The position numbers were made by a program, and so were the translations under genes. This document shows, piece after piece, positions 26,957-36,231 of a stretch of 64,000 nucleotides of DNA (positions within the stretch are counted from its first letter, which is position 1; every line of letters begins with the position of its first letter). Origin of the DNA: JAAYAY01 sp964563135 (GTDB taxonomy: Bacteria > Planctomycetota > Planctomycetia > Pirellulales > Thermoguttaceae); assembly GCA_964563135.1 (NCBI GenBank), contig CAZLWV010000010.1, forward strand, positions 19,778-83,777. Direction: 5' to 3'. Below the pieces are notes generated by a model that saw only the letters and a program-made list of their open reading frames with translations, was not told the DNA's origin and did no database searches.

Positions 26957-27536
26957 CAGACGACTCCTATTTGCCCTAATTCGGTGGGGTTCCGCAGCGA
27001 CAAGCCCCCTTCATGCGTGGCAGCCACCCCATATCCGATGAACTGGCCCGATAAGGCCTCCGCTGGAAAAGTGCGCAGCCGAGTACGCTGCCCCTCTTGC
27101 CACGAATTTCATCTTATCGCCGCGTTTTCCATTATGTCAACAAAAAGGTCTGCCTACCACTAAACGTCCCAACTATCTCAAATTCCGTTGTCTTGCCATT
27201 CGGCCGAGGCCCGAATTCTGCTGCAATCGGCATTCTCGTACCTCGCGCTGCTGCCGGGCCCCGGGGGGCATGTCCACGCTGGACGACACGGATCACGCGG
27301 CCGACCAGAGACGGCGCCGATCGACCTGGCAACAGCGTTCGGGCAAAACGACCTGATCGCCGCCCCACCTCGACTCTGGTCGGGCCAGCGACTATGGTGA
27401 ACGAAACCCCTGCCATGGACGGTCCGGACACCTGCCGACAACAGCACGTGTTAAGCCATTATTCTGAAATGACTTACAGATGTGGCCGCGATGTTCGGGG
27501 CCGTGTTGGCGTGAGATGCCCAGTCAAATACGCAAT
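26957..27536. other. divergent intergenic region, about 580 bases
   Basis: It separates the pilM-type operon from the GH38-like gene. It holds the promoter candidate of the pilus operon (separate entry). No convincing small gene. Confidence 0.5.
27111..27140 (-). promoter_or_regulatory. sigma-70-type promoter of the pilM operon
   Basis: On the minus strand a perfect TTGACA (27140-27135) is followed after 18 bases by TAAGAT (27116-27111). Transcription would start near 27104, leaving a leader of about 150 bases before the ATG at 26956. Confidence 0.55.
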
Positions 27537-30320
27537 ATGAAGCTAGACAATTCAACCGTCGTTCTGCCGTGCCACAGTCTTGAGGATCTGTCGGTGGATC
27601 GCAGCTCGGCGGAGGCCGATCAGGTCCTCTCCGCCTGGTCTGCTTTCTATCATCCGGCATTGATCCTGAAGTTCCGTGCCCCCCCTGGGTGGAGGGGAGC
27701 CATCAATGCCCCCAATCCGGCGACGGGCCATCTGGTCGTCGTTCCGCCTTGTTGCGAAAACAGCCTTCCCTCGGGGTGGCTGCAGGCGGCAGGTGGTGCC
27801 GAGGCGCTGGTGATTCGCGGCTGTGCCACAAGGGACCAGATCGTTGCCCAGGCCCTTCAGGTCGTTGAAGATCCGCTTCCAACCGGCGCGTCGCCGGAGT
27901 TGGTCAGCGACTTTCTGGCGCTTGGTTACTGCCATCTGCTAGTGGAACTGCTCACCAGGCAACTCCGATACATGAGCAATCTCGACGAGTTGGCATTCCG
28001 GAACAGTTCGCGGTCGGCTGCGGAAAAATGGGCGGAAGGAGACTGCGAGGCAGCCCGGGAACACTTGACCAGCGCGTTCGATCTGCTGACCGAGGCGAGG
28101 GAGTACTTCTATCCGGTCGAGACCAGCCTGCTCGACTTCACCCTGGTGGCACCGACGACCATCGGCTCGGCCCTCGACGAGGCCCTGGCCCGGCGCGCCC
28201 CCACGAACCTGGTCCTTTCGGGGAGTACCCTCGAGGCGATTGCCAACCAGGCCCCGGGAACGTTGGCTAAGATTCGGGAGGCCCTCGAGGCCGGAAACCT
28301 CTCGGTTCTGGGGGGCGAATTCCAGGAGCGGGAACTGCCGCTGCTCGGACCGGAGGCCGCCCTCTGGCAGTTTCGGCGGGGGCTGGAAACCTACCAGCGG
28401 CTGCTCGGCCGGACACCCAAGATCTATTGCCGCCGCCGGTTCGGCCTGTCCCCTGTATTGCCTCAGATTCTGCAGAAGTTCGGTTTCGCTGGGGCGTGCC
28501 ATTTCACGCTCGACGACGGCCGTTTTCCCACCGGCAACCAGAGCCGCATCAAGTGGGAGGGAGTCTCCGGGGCTTCGATCGACGCCCTTGTCCGATTGCC
28601 ATGCGACGCGAATCGAGCCCGCACGTTTCTGGCGTTGTCGGAGCGACTGGGAAACGCCATGGACCTGGACCACGCGGCCACCGCCGTGTTCGCCCATTGG
28701 CCGGGAACTCAGAGCGTGTGGTACGACGACCTGATTCACGGATGCAGCTACTCGCCCGTCTTCGGCCGGTTCCTCTCAATCGACGAGTACTTCAAGAACA
28801 CGAAGTATACGGGGCAGACCGCGCGCTATCCGCTCGACGGCTACCGGTCTCCTTTCCTGAGACAGGCGATCGCCACCAAGGACAGCACCCCGCTGTCGCG
28901 ATGGCAGGAAGCGGCAGCGGCGGAGATGCAGGTGCAGGTGGGAGATTCCCTGAAAACCATGGCGGCCATGCTCGGCTGTCCGCCTGATGCCGGCGAGCAG
29001 ACCACTGCCGATCTTCTGCAGTCAATTCGTGACAGGCTGGCCCCTGGCGTCCCCAGCTCTGGGCCGGGATGCCTGGTGGTCAACCCGCTGCCGCTGGCAC
29101 GGCGGATCCCGGTGGATGTCAGTTCGTGGGATCGACTGCCGGTTGTCGGCGATGTTGTGGCAGCCGCCGCCGAGGCCAGCGGCCGCAAGACGGCGATCGT
29201 CAACGTGCCGGCGATGGGGTTCGCCTGGATCCGTCCGGACCAGGCGGCTCCGGATCCGCAGCCGGCAAGAGTTCGCCGGGGCTGGCTTGGGGCGAAGAAG
29301 CAGGGCACTGCTCCACCCATGGCCGAGGAGAACATCCTGCGAAATGATTTCTTTCAGGCGCAAATCGATCCGGCAACGGGTGCCCTGCGCTCCGTTCACG
29401 ACTACCGCACGCGAGACAACCGCCTGGGCATGCAGATCGCGTTTCGCCGGGCTCCGGTCCGCCAGACAGAGGAAGACGAAGAGCTGGAAACGCTCTACAC
29501 GGTGATGGCGGCCGATGAACTGTCGGTGCGATCGGCTGGACCGCTCGTGGGCGAGATCGCCGTGCGAGGCCGGCTGCTCGAGCGCGACGGCACCTGCGCG
29601 GCGCGCTACCAGCAGGTTCTCCGCGCCGTGCGGGGAAGCCGCATCCTGGAGATCGACCTGACCCTTGCGCCGGATCGTCTGCCTGATGGAGCCCCGTGGC
29701 AGACCTACTATGCGGCTCGATTCGCCTGGAGCGATCCGACGGCCGATCTCTACACGGGAATCGGCACGGCAACGCTCCGGAACCCGGCCACGCAACTGGA
29801 AGCGCCCTGGTTCTTGGACGTGCGCAGCGAGAGGGTCAACACCACGATTCTGACGGGAGGATTGCCTTACCATCGCCAGCACGGACCGCGAAAACTGGAT
29901 ACGCTGCTTGTTGTGGCAGGAGAAACCCAGCGGCGATTCCGCCTGGGAGTCGGCATCGACGTTGCCTACCCCTATACGGCTGCCTGCGAGTTGCTTGCCC
30001 CGGCTCTCGTACTGGCCGACGCAGGTGCGGCCATGGGCCCGCAGTCGGGGTGGTTGTTCCATCTCAATGCCAGAAACGTGATCGCGACGTCCTGGGAGCC
30101 GGCGTTCGAAGACGGGCGTCTGCGAGGGATCCGCGTACGCTTGGCGGAAACGGAGGATCGCGGCGGCACGCTGACACTCCGGTCGTTCCGCACGATCGCC
30201 AGGGCGAGGAAGGTTGATTTTCTCGGCCAGGTGCTCGACGAACTGAAGGTCGAAGGCGACCGCGCCAGCGTGCCCTTCCAGGGACACGAGTGGATGCAGA
30301 TCGAAATCGATTTCGAGTGA
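27537..30320 (+). CDS. large GH38-like (alpha-mannosidase-type) protein
   Basis: About 927 residues. The middle has a catalytic-barrel-like stretch (LGGEFQERELPLLGPEAALWQFRRGLETYQRLLGRTPKIY near 260-300) that matches the N-terminal GH38 layout, where the animal-like LGGxW and following motifs occur. The C-terminal half is strand-rich (ILEIDLTLAPDRLPDGAPWQTYYAARFAW, LVVAGETQRRFRLGVGID), like the GH38 C-domain. No signal peptide. The catalytic Asp is not certain: HFTLDDGRFP is one candidate. The ATG at 27537 (start KLDNSTVVLPCHSLEDL) is preferred; another lies at 27516, and neither has a strong ribosome site. It is upstream of cmk. Confidence 0.68.
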   Translation: MKLDNSTVVLPCHSLEDLSVDRSSAEADQVLSAWSAFYHPALILKFRAPPGWRGAINAPNPATGHLVVVPPCCENSLPSGWLQAAGGAEALVIRGCATRDQIVAQALQVVEDPLPTGASPELVSDFLALGYCHLLVELLTRQLRYMSNLDELAFRNSSRSAAEKWAEGDCEAAREHLTSAFDLLTEAREYFYPVETSLLDFTLVAPTTIGSALDEALARRAPTNLVLSGSTLEAIANQAPGTLAKIREALEAGNLSVLGGEFQERELPLLGPEAALWQFRRGLETYQRLLGRTPKIYCRRRFGLSPVLPQILQKFGFAGACHFTLDDGRFPTGNQSRIKWEGVSGASIDALVRLPCDANRARTFLALSERLGNAMDLDHAATAVFAHWPGTQSVWYDDLIHGCSYSPVFGRFLSIDEYFKNTKYTGQTARYPLDGYRSPFLRQAIATKDSTPLSRWQEAAAAEMQVQVGDSLKTMAAMLGCPPDAGEQTTADLLQSIRDRLAPGVPSSGPGCLVVNPLPLARRIPVDVSSWDRLPVVGDVVAAAAEASGRKTAIVNVPAMGFAWIRPDQAAPDPQPARVRRGWLGAKKQGTAPPMAEENILRNDFFQAQIDPATGALRSVHDYRTRDNRLGMQIAFRRAPVRQTEEDEELETLYTVMAADELSVRSAGPLVGEIAVRGRLLERDGTCAARYQQVLRAVRGSRILEIDLTLAPDRLPDGAPWQTYYAARFAWSDPTADLYTGIGTATLRNPATQLEAPWFLDVRSERVNTTILTGGLPYHRQHGPRKLDTLLVVAGETQRRFRLGVGIDVAYPYTAACELLAPALVLADAGAAMGPQSGWLFHLNARNVIATSWEPAFEDGRLRGIRVRLAETEDRGGTLTLRSFRTIARARKVDFLGQVLDELKVEGDRASVPFQGHEWMQIEIDFE

Positions 30321-30456
30321 CAGCCGGCCACGACCAGGCGTGGAGAAGCCGTCTCCTGGAACAGGAGAGGGGGATTCTCCTTCCGCAACCCGAGGTGAAA
30401 CCAGCGACAGCCTGCAGACGAGCCGGTAACGACTTTCAACAAGAGCGAGCCCCCAG

Positions 30457-31101
30457 ATGATAGTAACCATTGACGGCCCCGCCGGAGCCGGAAAGAGCAC
30501 GGTAGCCCGGAGACTTGCAGACCGGCTCGGGTTCAGCTATCTGGACACGGGTGCCATGTACCGCGCCGTGGCACTGGCCGGTCTGCGGCAACAGATCGAC
30601 TGGCAGGATGAAGGGGCAGTGAATGAGCTGGCCACCCGGACGGACGTCCGGTGGCAGGGAAGCCGCATTCTGTTGAACGGCGAGGACGTGAGCGACAAGA
30701 TCCGCACGACGGACGTGACCAGTTCGGTTGGCCGGGCTGCCGATCGGCCCGAGGTGCGACGCTGGCTCGTCCAGCTTCAACGTTCGGCGAGCGAAGGGGT
30801 GTCGCTGGTGACCGAGGGGCGCGACCAGGGATCGGTCGTGTTTCCGGATGCCGCCTGCAAGATCTATCTCGTCGCGAAGCCTGAGGAGCGGGCCCGACGC
30901 CGGGTCCAGGACTTTCACGTCCGTGGGGAGGAGGTCGATTTCGACCAGGTGCTGGCCGACATCGCCCGCCGAGACGAGGCCGACCGGTCGCGGCCTGTGG
31001 GAGCGCTGGTGATGGCCGACGGGGCCGTCTGCGTGGAAACCGACGGGCTGAGCATCGACGAGGTGGTGGATCGGCTGGAGGCAATCGTTCGCCGGGCATG
31101 A
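30457..31101 (+). CDS. cmk: cytidylate kinase
   Basis: A 214-residue cytoplasmic kinase that phosphorylates CMP and dCMP with ATP. The P-loop is GPAGAGKST at residues 7-15; SYLDTGAMYR and the TSSVGRAADRPEVR and VVTEGRDQGSVVFP (variant of GRDIGT) motifs bind CMP. The lid carries RRxxDxxR-type residues (ARRDEADRSR). Length is normal. It precedes rpsA, as in many bacteria where cmk and rpsA are neighbours. Confidence 0.95.
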   Translation: MIVTIDGPAGAGKSTVARRLADRLGFSYLDTGAMYRAVALAGLRQQIDWQDEGAVNELATRTDVRWQGSRILLNGEDVSDKIRTTDVTSSVGRAADRPEVRRWLVQLQRSASEGVSLVTEGRDQGSVVFPDAACKIYLVAKPEERARRRVQDFHVRGEEVDFDQVLADIARRDEADRSRPVGALVMADGAVCVETDGLSIDEVVDRLEAIVRRA

Positions 31102-31113
31102 ATCGAGGCGGCC

Positions 31114-31153
31114 GGCAAGAAAGAACGGCAAAAAGCCCGTTCCGAGTCTTGCC
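31114..31153 (+). terminator. hairpin after cmk
   Basis: GGCAAGA at 31114-31120 pairs with TCTTGCC at 31147-31153, and inside it GAACGG pairs with CCGTTC. It is 13 bases beyond the cmk stop. No T-tract follows, so it may stall or stabilise the transcript instead of ending it. Confidence 0.4.
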
Positions 31154-31465
31154 TGCGCCCCGCAGAATGCCGAAAAGAAAGAGATCGGACGCCGGTCGGC
31201 GTTTCTCCAGTTTTCCTTGCCTCGCGTGAAATTCTGTACAAATGAATCACGCGCGATTGTGGGAACAGAGGGGCTTTGATATATTTGACGGATTGCCGAC
31301 AGCCCGCGGTTTCCCTCCATAGGTGGGGGGACGGACAGACGGCAGGACAACTTAGCAGCGAGGGGCACGAGACCGGGACTTCCGGACCGCTGGGTTCATC
31401 CCGGAGCATCTCTCGTTAAACGTTTTGCCTGTCGCTTCTTACGTTCAGGAATCTAGTACTCGGCT
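31154..31465. other. cmk-rpsA intergenic region and rpsA leader
   Basis: About 310 bases with no gene. It contains a promoter candidate at 31257-31285 and a long rpsA leader. S1 represses its own translation in E. coli through the leader; whether that holds here is not known. Confidence 0.5.
31257..31285 (+). promoter_or_regulatory. candidate sigma-70 promoter of rpsA
   Basis: TTGTGG at 31257-31262 and TATATT at 31280-31285 with a 17-base spacer. The leader to the rpsA start at 31466 would be about 175 bases. Confidence 0.42.
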
Positions 31466-33304
31466 ATGGTCAATCGCAACCTGATTCGAGGTCTCGACCT
31501 CAACGACGCGGAATGGGAAAACGAACTCCAAGAGGCGATGGGGGGGGATATTGAACTCGATCAAATTCTTCCACCCGACGAAGTCAACGTCAACCAAATC
31601 GTCGAAGGGAAGATCATCCGCGTTGAAGGCGACTTCGTCCTCGTAGATGTCGGATACAAGAGCGAAGGCATGATCCTTCGCAGCGAGTGGGAAGAAACGG
31701 ACGAGGAGCCCAAGCCCGGCCAGGTCCTCAAAGTGCTCATTGAGGATGTCGAGGACGTTGCCGGCCCGGTCGATGACCACCGGGGTATGATCGCGCTCAG
31801 CAAGCGCAAGGCGGAAAAGATCAAGGCCTGGATGGACGTCATGGAGACGGTCCACGAGGGGGACGTGGTCACGGGCGTCGTCAACCGGAAGATCAAGGGT
31901 GGATTGCTGGTCGATATCGGCGTAGCGGTCTTTCTGCCGGCCAGCCAAGTCGATATCCGCCGCCCTTCCGATATTGGCGACTACATCGGGCGCACGGTCC
32001 AGTGCATCGTCCTGAAGATCGACGAAGCGCGGCGCAACATCGTCGTGAGCCGGCGAGCTCTGATTGAGGCCGAGCGGGCTGAGAAGAAGTCGCAGTTGCT
32101 CAGCGTTCTCCAGGTAGGCCAGCTCCGCAAGGGCATCGTCAAGAACATCGCCGAATTCGGGGCGTTCGTCGACCTGGGCGGCATTGACGGCTTGCTCCAT
32201 ATTACCGACATGAGTTGGGGCCGGATCAATCATCCCTCCGAGATCGTCTCAATCGACCAGGAGATCGAGGTCCAGATCCTTCACATCGACCACGAGAAGG
32301 AGAAGATCGCCCTGGGGCTGAAGCAGAAGCAGCCTAGCCCGTGGGAAACGGTCGGTGACAAGTACCCCGTGGGAAGCCGCGTTCGCGGCACGGTGGTCAA
32401 CGTGATGAGCTACGGCGCCTTCGTCAAGCTGGAAGAAGGCATCGAAGGCCTCGTGCACATCAGTGAGATGTCGTGGACCAAGCGCATCAGTCACCCGAGC
32501 GAACTGGTCCAGATCGACGACGAGATCGAAGTGGTCGTCCTGGGAATCAACAAAGAGAAGCAAGAGATTTCCCTGGGAATGAAGCAGACCCAGGACAACC
32601 CGTGGGACCACGTGATGGACAAGTACCCCCCCGGATCCGATGTCCGAGGCAAGGTGCGGAACCTCACCAACTACGGCGCCTTCATCGAGATCGAGGAGGG
32701 AATCGACGGCCTGCTCCACGTGAGCGACATGTCATGGACACGGAAGATCAGCCACCCGAACGAGGTGGTCGAGAAAGGGCAGGAGATCGACTGCCGCGTG
32801 ATCTCGGTCGACCAGGACCGTCGGCGCATCGCGCTGGGCCTCAAGCAGTTGTCGGAGGACCCGTGGGCTCGCGATATCCCGTCGAAGTACGAGCCCGGCC
32901 AACTCGTCAAAGGCACGGTCACGAAGATCACCAACTTCGGCGTGTTCGTCGGCCTGCAGGACGGCCTGGAAGGCCTGCTCCACATCTCGGAACTGGCCGA
33001 CCACAAAGTCGAAAATCCGGAAGAGATCGTCAAGGTCGGGGAAGAAATCGAGGTCAAGATTCTTCGAGTCGACCCCGACGAGCGGAAGATCGGCCTGTCG
33101 CGGAAGCGCGTCGAGTGGGCCGAGGAAGCCGAGGCCGAAGAGGAACCCGAGAGCAAGCCCAGTTCTTCCGGCCCCAAGTTCGAGCTCAAGGGGGGCGTGG
33201 GCCACAGTTCAGGCCCGCTGATCGCTCCCATGCAGCCGGCTCCGGATTCCGAATCGGACGAGCAGAAACCGGGGAATGGCGATTCGGCGGAATCCGCCGG
33301 TTAG
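31466..33304 (+). CDS. rpsA: 30S ribosomal protein S1
   Basis: A 612-residue protein with six S1 (OB-fold) domains, each marked by a G-x-V-x-x-I...GAFV-x-L pattern: about 40-75, 130-165, 225-265, 310-350, 395-435 and 480-520. The last four carry the typical FGAFVDLGG / GLLHISEMSW motifs. It binds mRNA and brings it to the 30S subunit. It is longer than the E. coli protein (557) mainly through an acidic, Ser/Glu-rich tail. A strong terminator follows. Confidence 0.96.
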   Translation: MVNRNLIRGLDLNDAEWENELQEAMGGDIELDQILPPDEVNVNQIVEGKIIRVEGDFVLVDVGYKSEGMILRSEWEETDEEPKPGQVLKVLIEDVEDVAGPVDDHRGMIALSKRKAEKIKAWMDVMETVHEGDVVTGVVNRKIKGGLLVDIGVAVFLPASQVDIRRPSDIGDYIGRTVQCIVLKIDEARRNIVVSRRALIEAERAEKKSQLLSVLQVGQLRKGIVKNIAEFGAFVDLGGIDGLLHITDMSWGRINHPSEIVSIDQEIEVQILHIDHEKEKIALGLKQKQPSPWETVGDKYPVGSRVRGTVVNVMSYGAFVKLEEGIEGLVHISEMSWTKRISHPSELVQIDDEIEVVVLGINKEKQEISLGMKQTQDNPWDHVMDKYPPGSDVRGKVRNLTNYGAFIEIEEGIDGLLHVSDMSWTRKISHPNEVVEKGQEIDCRVISVDQDRRRIALGLKQLSEDPWARDIPSKYEPGQLVKGTVTKITNFGVFVGLQDGLEGLLHISELADHKVENPEEIVKVGEEIEVKILRVDPDERKIGLSRKRVEWAEEAEAEEEPESKPSSSGPKFELKGGVGHSSGPLIAPMQPAPDSESDEQKPGNGDSAESAG

Positions 33305-33633
33305 ACTCGTTTGGCGACGGGATGCAACCCGCGGAGCAGGGTGTTTTTGCCCAGCTACGCCAGGAATAAACCCGTCCTTCAATACGACCGCACACGACCC
33401 CGTCGGAGACACTCCGGCGGGGTCGTTCTTTTCCCTACGGCCGGTACCTCGCACACATCCGGTCCACCTCGTCAAAAGTTCGCTCGGCTGTAGAGTCCTC
33501 CTGGATTCCGTCGATAGCTTTTCTACCTTGGGAGACCCTTGCCACAGGGTGAGCCATCCCGCGGCCTGAAACATCCGGGGGGCTTCGTAGCGGCTCCACC
33601 CGTCCTAGATCACACCTTCGACCGACGCGCACA
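33305..33633. other. rpsA-sigma factor intergenic region, about 330 bases
   Basis: Holds the rpsA terminator and presumably the promoter of the sigma-factor gene. No other gene or repeat seen. Confidence 0.5.
33394..33432 (+). terminator. intrinsic terminator of rpsA
   Basis: ACGACCCCGTCGGAG (33394-33408) and CTCCGGCGGGGTCGT (33412-33426) form a 15-base-pair stem with one G-T wobble and a three-base loop, followed by TCTTTT. A textbook factor-independent terminator about 90 bases after the stop codon. Confidence 0.9.
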
Positions 33634-34482
33634 ATGAACGACGCCCTGCAGCACGAACTAGCGGAGACATCGGTCCAGTCCCCCCTGGAGACCTATCTTC
33701 GCGAGATCAACGAGACCCGATTGCTCACTCCCGCCGACGAACAGGAGCTGGCCGTCGCCATCGGCGAGGGGAGCGCCGAGGCGAGAGACCGAATGGTTCG
33801 GGCCAACCTGCGTCTGGTGGTCAACATTGCCCGAGGCTATACGGGCAAGGGGCTGGGCCTGCAGGATCTGATCGAGGAAGGAAACCTGGGATTGCTGCGG
33901 GCGGTCGAGGGTTTCGATCCTGCCATGGGGACACGGTTCTCGACCTATGCCAGCTACTGGATCAAACAGTCGATCAAACGCGCCCTGATCAACTCGGCCA
34001 AGACAATCCGAATCCCGGCTTACATGGTCGAGCTGCTGTCGAAGTGGCGTCGTGCCAGTACCCGACTGGGTGAAGAACTTGGCCGCACGCCCACTCCCGA
34101 AGAAGTCGCCCGCGTGCTGGGGCTGCCTCGCAAGAAGCTGCCCATTATCAAGAAGGCGATCAAGATCTATAACCTCACGCCGCAGACCGACCAGGCGGAC
34201 GCCGGTTGGTCGCTCGGCGAGATGGTGATGGACGAGCGGAGCCGTACCCCCGAGGAGGAACTGGTCGAGCACGACAACATGAAGCACGTGCTCGAACAGC
34301 TGGAGGTCATGGACCCCCGCGAGGCAACCGTGCTCCGCATGCGATTCGGGTTGGACAATCACGAGCCCCGGACTCTCAAGGAAATCGGCGAGACTCTGGG
34401 GCTCACTCGGGAACGAGTCCGCCAGATCGAAACCGAAGCACTCAACAAGCTGGCCGACAGTCTGGAAGGCCCGAAAGTCTGA
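33634..34482 (+). CDS. RNA polymerase sigma factor, sigma-70 group 1/2 type
   Basis: A 282-residue sigma factor with region 1.2 (SPLETYLREINETRLLTPADE), region 2 with NLRLVVNIARGY and GNLGLLRAVEGFDPAMGTRFSTYASYWIKQSI (core and -10 binding), region 3, and region 4 with TLKEIGETLGLTRERVRQIE (-35 binding). It lacks the acidic region 1.1 and the non-conserved insertion of E. coli RpoD, which suggests a SigA/RpoS-like group 2 factor, though planctomycete housekeeping factors can be this short. It follows rpsA on the same strand. A short hairpin follows. Confidence 0.92.
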   Translation: MNDALQHELAETSVQSPLETYLREINETRLLTPADEQELAVAIGEGSAEARDRMVRANLRLVVNIARGYTGKGLGLQDLIEEGNLGLLRAVEGFDPAMGTRFSTYASYWIKQSIKRALINSAKTIRIPAYMVELLSKWRRASTRLGEELGRTPTPEEVARVLGLPRKKLPIIKKAIKIYNLTPQTDQADAGWSLGEMVMDERSRTPEEELVEHDNMKHVLEQLEVMDPREATVLRMRFGLDNHEPRTLKEIGETLGLTRERVRQIETEALNKLADSLEGPKV

Positions 34483-34516
34483 ACAGACCTGCACGATTCC
34501 AGGAGATCCAGTCTCC

Positions 34517-34539
34517 GCCGCCACCCTTTGGGAGGCGGC
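34517..34539 (+). terminator. short GC-rich hairpin after the sigma-factor gene
   Basis: GCCGCC at 34517-34522 pairs with GGCGGC at 34534-34539, extended by CCC/GGG around a TTT loop. There is no T-tract, so only a weak terminator call. Confidence 0.4.
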
Positions 34540-34856
34540 TTCAAGGAGATGGCCCATTCTGGGAATCACGCAACCGGACTTGGTGCTCTGCCCGTTGTTG
34601 GAATTGGGATAGCCGACGGGAGGGACGGCCGAGCGGCAAGCCCAAGGCTCTCGGCGAGACTCGCTCAGGCTCAACCAACCGCCCAGCCAAAGCCCGGCGT
34701 CCTGAGAATTGCCGGCCGGGCGTGCGAGTCTCCTGCAAGCATGGCCGTGCGCAAGCGCTGGTTCTATCAGCGGTTCTCAGAAGGCACGGAGCCTGCGGGT
34801 TCATGGCTTTCCCGCCATGGTCTGCCAACCTTGTTTCTTCCCGCAGCCCCACCCTC

Positions 34857-34862
34857 TATAAT
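34857..34862 (+). promoter_or_regulatory. candidate -10 element of the second PQQ-propeller gene
   Basis: A perfect TATAAT about 60 bases before the ATG at 34925. The -35 region is unclear (TTGTTT is 20 bases away, TTTCTT 17). Confidence 0.4.
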
Positions 34863-34924
34863 GCACACCACTTGGGCGGTTGACCGGCGGCCGCCCGGCG
34901 GGATCCAACCGAGATGGCGTCATC

Positions 34925-36220
34925 ATGATCAGGCATCTGCGATTCGCGTTACGGCGGGAGCTGGCACCTCTGGTACTCCTGGCTGCAATAGGCGTGCGGT
35001 CTGCGGCTGGCGACTTGTGGCCGAGCTATCGGGGGCCCACCGACCAGGGACATAGCGATGCCGTCGGGCTGCCGCTGAAGTGGAGCGAGTCGGAAAACGT
35101 CGTCTGGAAGACCCCGATCTCTGGAAAGGCCTGGTCCTCCCCTGTCGTGTGGAAGGATCGCATCTGGTTGACCGACGCCTTGGAGGACGGAACGCAACTG
35201 TTCGGTCTGTGCATCGACCGCCAGTCTGGCAAGATCCTCATCCGAAAATCGCTGCAGACTCTGGCCGCCCCCCAATACTGCCATCCGTTCAACTCCTATG
35301 GATCGCCCTCACCGGTCCTTGAGGATGGTCGCGTCTACCTCACCTTCGGATCGCCCTGGATCGGTTGCCTGGACTCGGACTCGGGCAACGTCGTCTGGCA
35401 GCGAACCGATCTGGTCTGCAACCACTTCCGCGGGCCCGGGTCCTCGCCGCTGCTCTATAGGAATCTTCTCATCCAGCACTACGACGGGAGCGACCGCCAG
35501 TACGTGGTTGGCCTCGACAAGACGACGGGCAAGACTGTCTGGCAAACGCATCGCAGCGTTGATTTCCAGGATGCCGACCCGGAAACGGGTGGCCCCACCC
35601 GCGACGGCGATTATCGCAAGGCTTTCTCCACGCCGGTGATCGCAGAGGTCAACGGCAAAGCGGTCCTCATCAGCCTCGGTTCGATGGCTCTCTATGCCTA
35701 CGAACCGGAAACGGGCAAGGAGATCTGGCGGGTCGAGGAGCCAGGATGTCATTCGGGATCCAGCCGGCCCGTTCTGGGGCATGGCCTGGTTTTTGTGCCC
35801 ATGGGCACCGGCCGTCAGCTTTGGGCAGTTCGACCTGATGGCCGGGGCTGCGTGACAGACACTCACGTGGTCTGGAAATACGTTCGAGCCGTGCCGCACC
35901 GCAGTTCGCCGATCCTCGTCGGCGATCACCTCTTCATGGTCGACGACAATGGTGTTGCGGCATGTGTTGCCGCCAAGACCGGCGAGGAGGTCTGGCGTCA
36001 GCGGCTCGGCGGGAACTTCTCCGCTTCGCCAATTTGCGCCGAAGGACGCATTTACTTCTGCGACGAAACGGGCAAGGTGACCATCGTTGCCGCTTCCCCG
36101 CAGTTCGAGATTCTCGCCGTCAACGAGTTGAACGACGGGTTCATGGCATCTCCCGCCGTGAGTGGCAAATCGCTCATTCTGCGGACCAAGGCCGCCCTGT
36201 ATCGGATCGAGAACCCGTAA
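34925..36220 (+). CDS. secreted PQQ-type beta-propeller protein
   Basis: A 431-residue protein with a signal peptide (LAPLVLLAAIGVRSAAG) and BamB/PQQ-like blades: WPSYRGPTDQGHSDAVGLP, ENVVWKTPISGKAWSSPVVW, IGCLDSDSGNVVWQRT, VGLDKTTGKTVWQT, YAYEPETGKEIWRVE, CVAAKTGEEVWRQRLGG. It is a relative of the gene at 9389-10867 but has no EF-hand. The ATG at 34925 gives a sensible signal peptide; an in-frame ATG at 34880 does not. A small signal-peptide gene (split by a MITE) follows 11 bases downstream. Confidence 0.87.
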   Translation: MIRHLRFALRRELAPLVLLAAIGVRSAAGDLWPSYRGPTDQGHSDAVGLPLKWSESENVVWKTPISGKAWSSPVVWKDRIWLTDALEDGTQLFGLCIDRQSGKILIRKSLQTLAAPQYCHPFNSYGSPSPVLEDGRVYLTFGSPWIGCLDSDSGNVVWQRTDLVCNHFRGPGSSPLLYRNLLIQHYDGSDRQYVVGLDKTTGKTVWQTHRSVDFQDADPETGGPTRDGDYRKAFSTPVIAEVNGKAVLISLGSMALYAYEPETGKEIWRVEEPGCHSGSSRPVLGHGLVFVPMGTGRQLWAVRPDGRGCVTDTHVVWKYVRAVPHRSSPILVGDHLFMVDDNGVAACVAAKTGEEVWRQRLGGNFSASPICAEGRIYFCDETGKVTIVAASPQFEILAVNELNDGFMASPAVSGKSLILRTKAALYRIENP

Positions 36221-36231
36221 CGATCGGTAAC

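Larger units (their letters stand above)
34483..34924. other. intergenic region downstream of the sigma factor, about 440 bases
   Basis: Contains the hairpin at 34517-34539 and a promoter candidate with a perfect TATAAT at 34857-34862. No gene seen. Confidence 0.5.
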
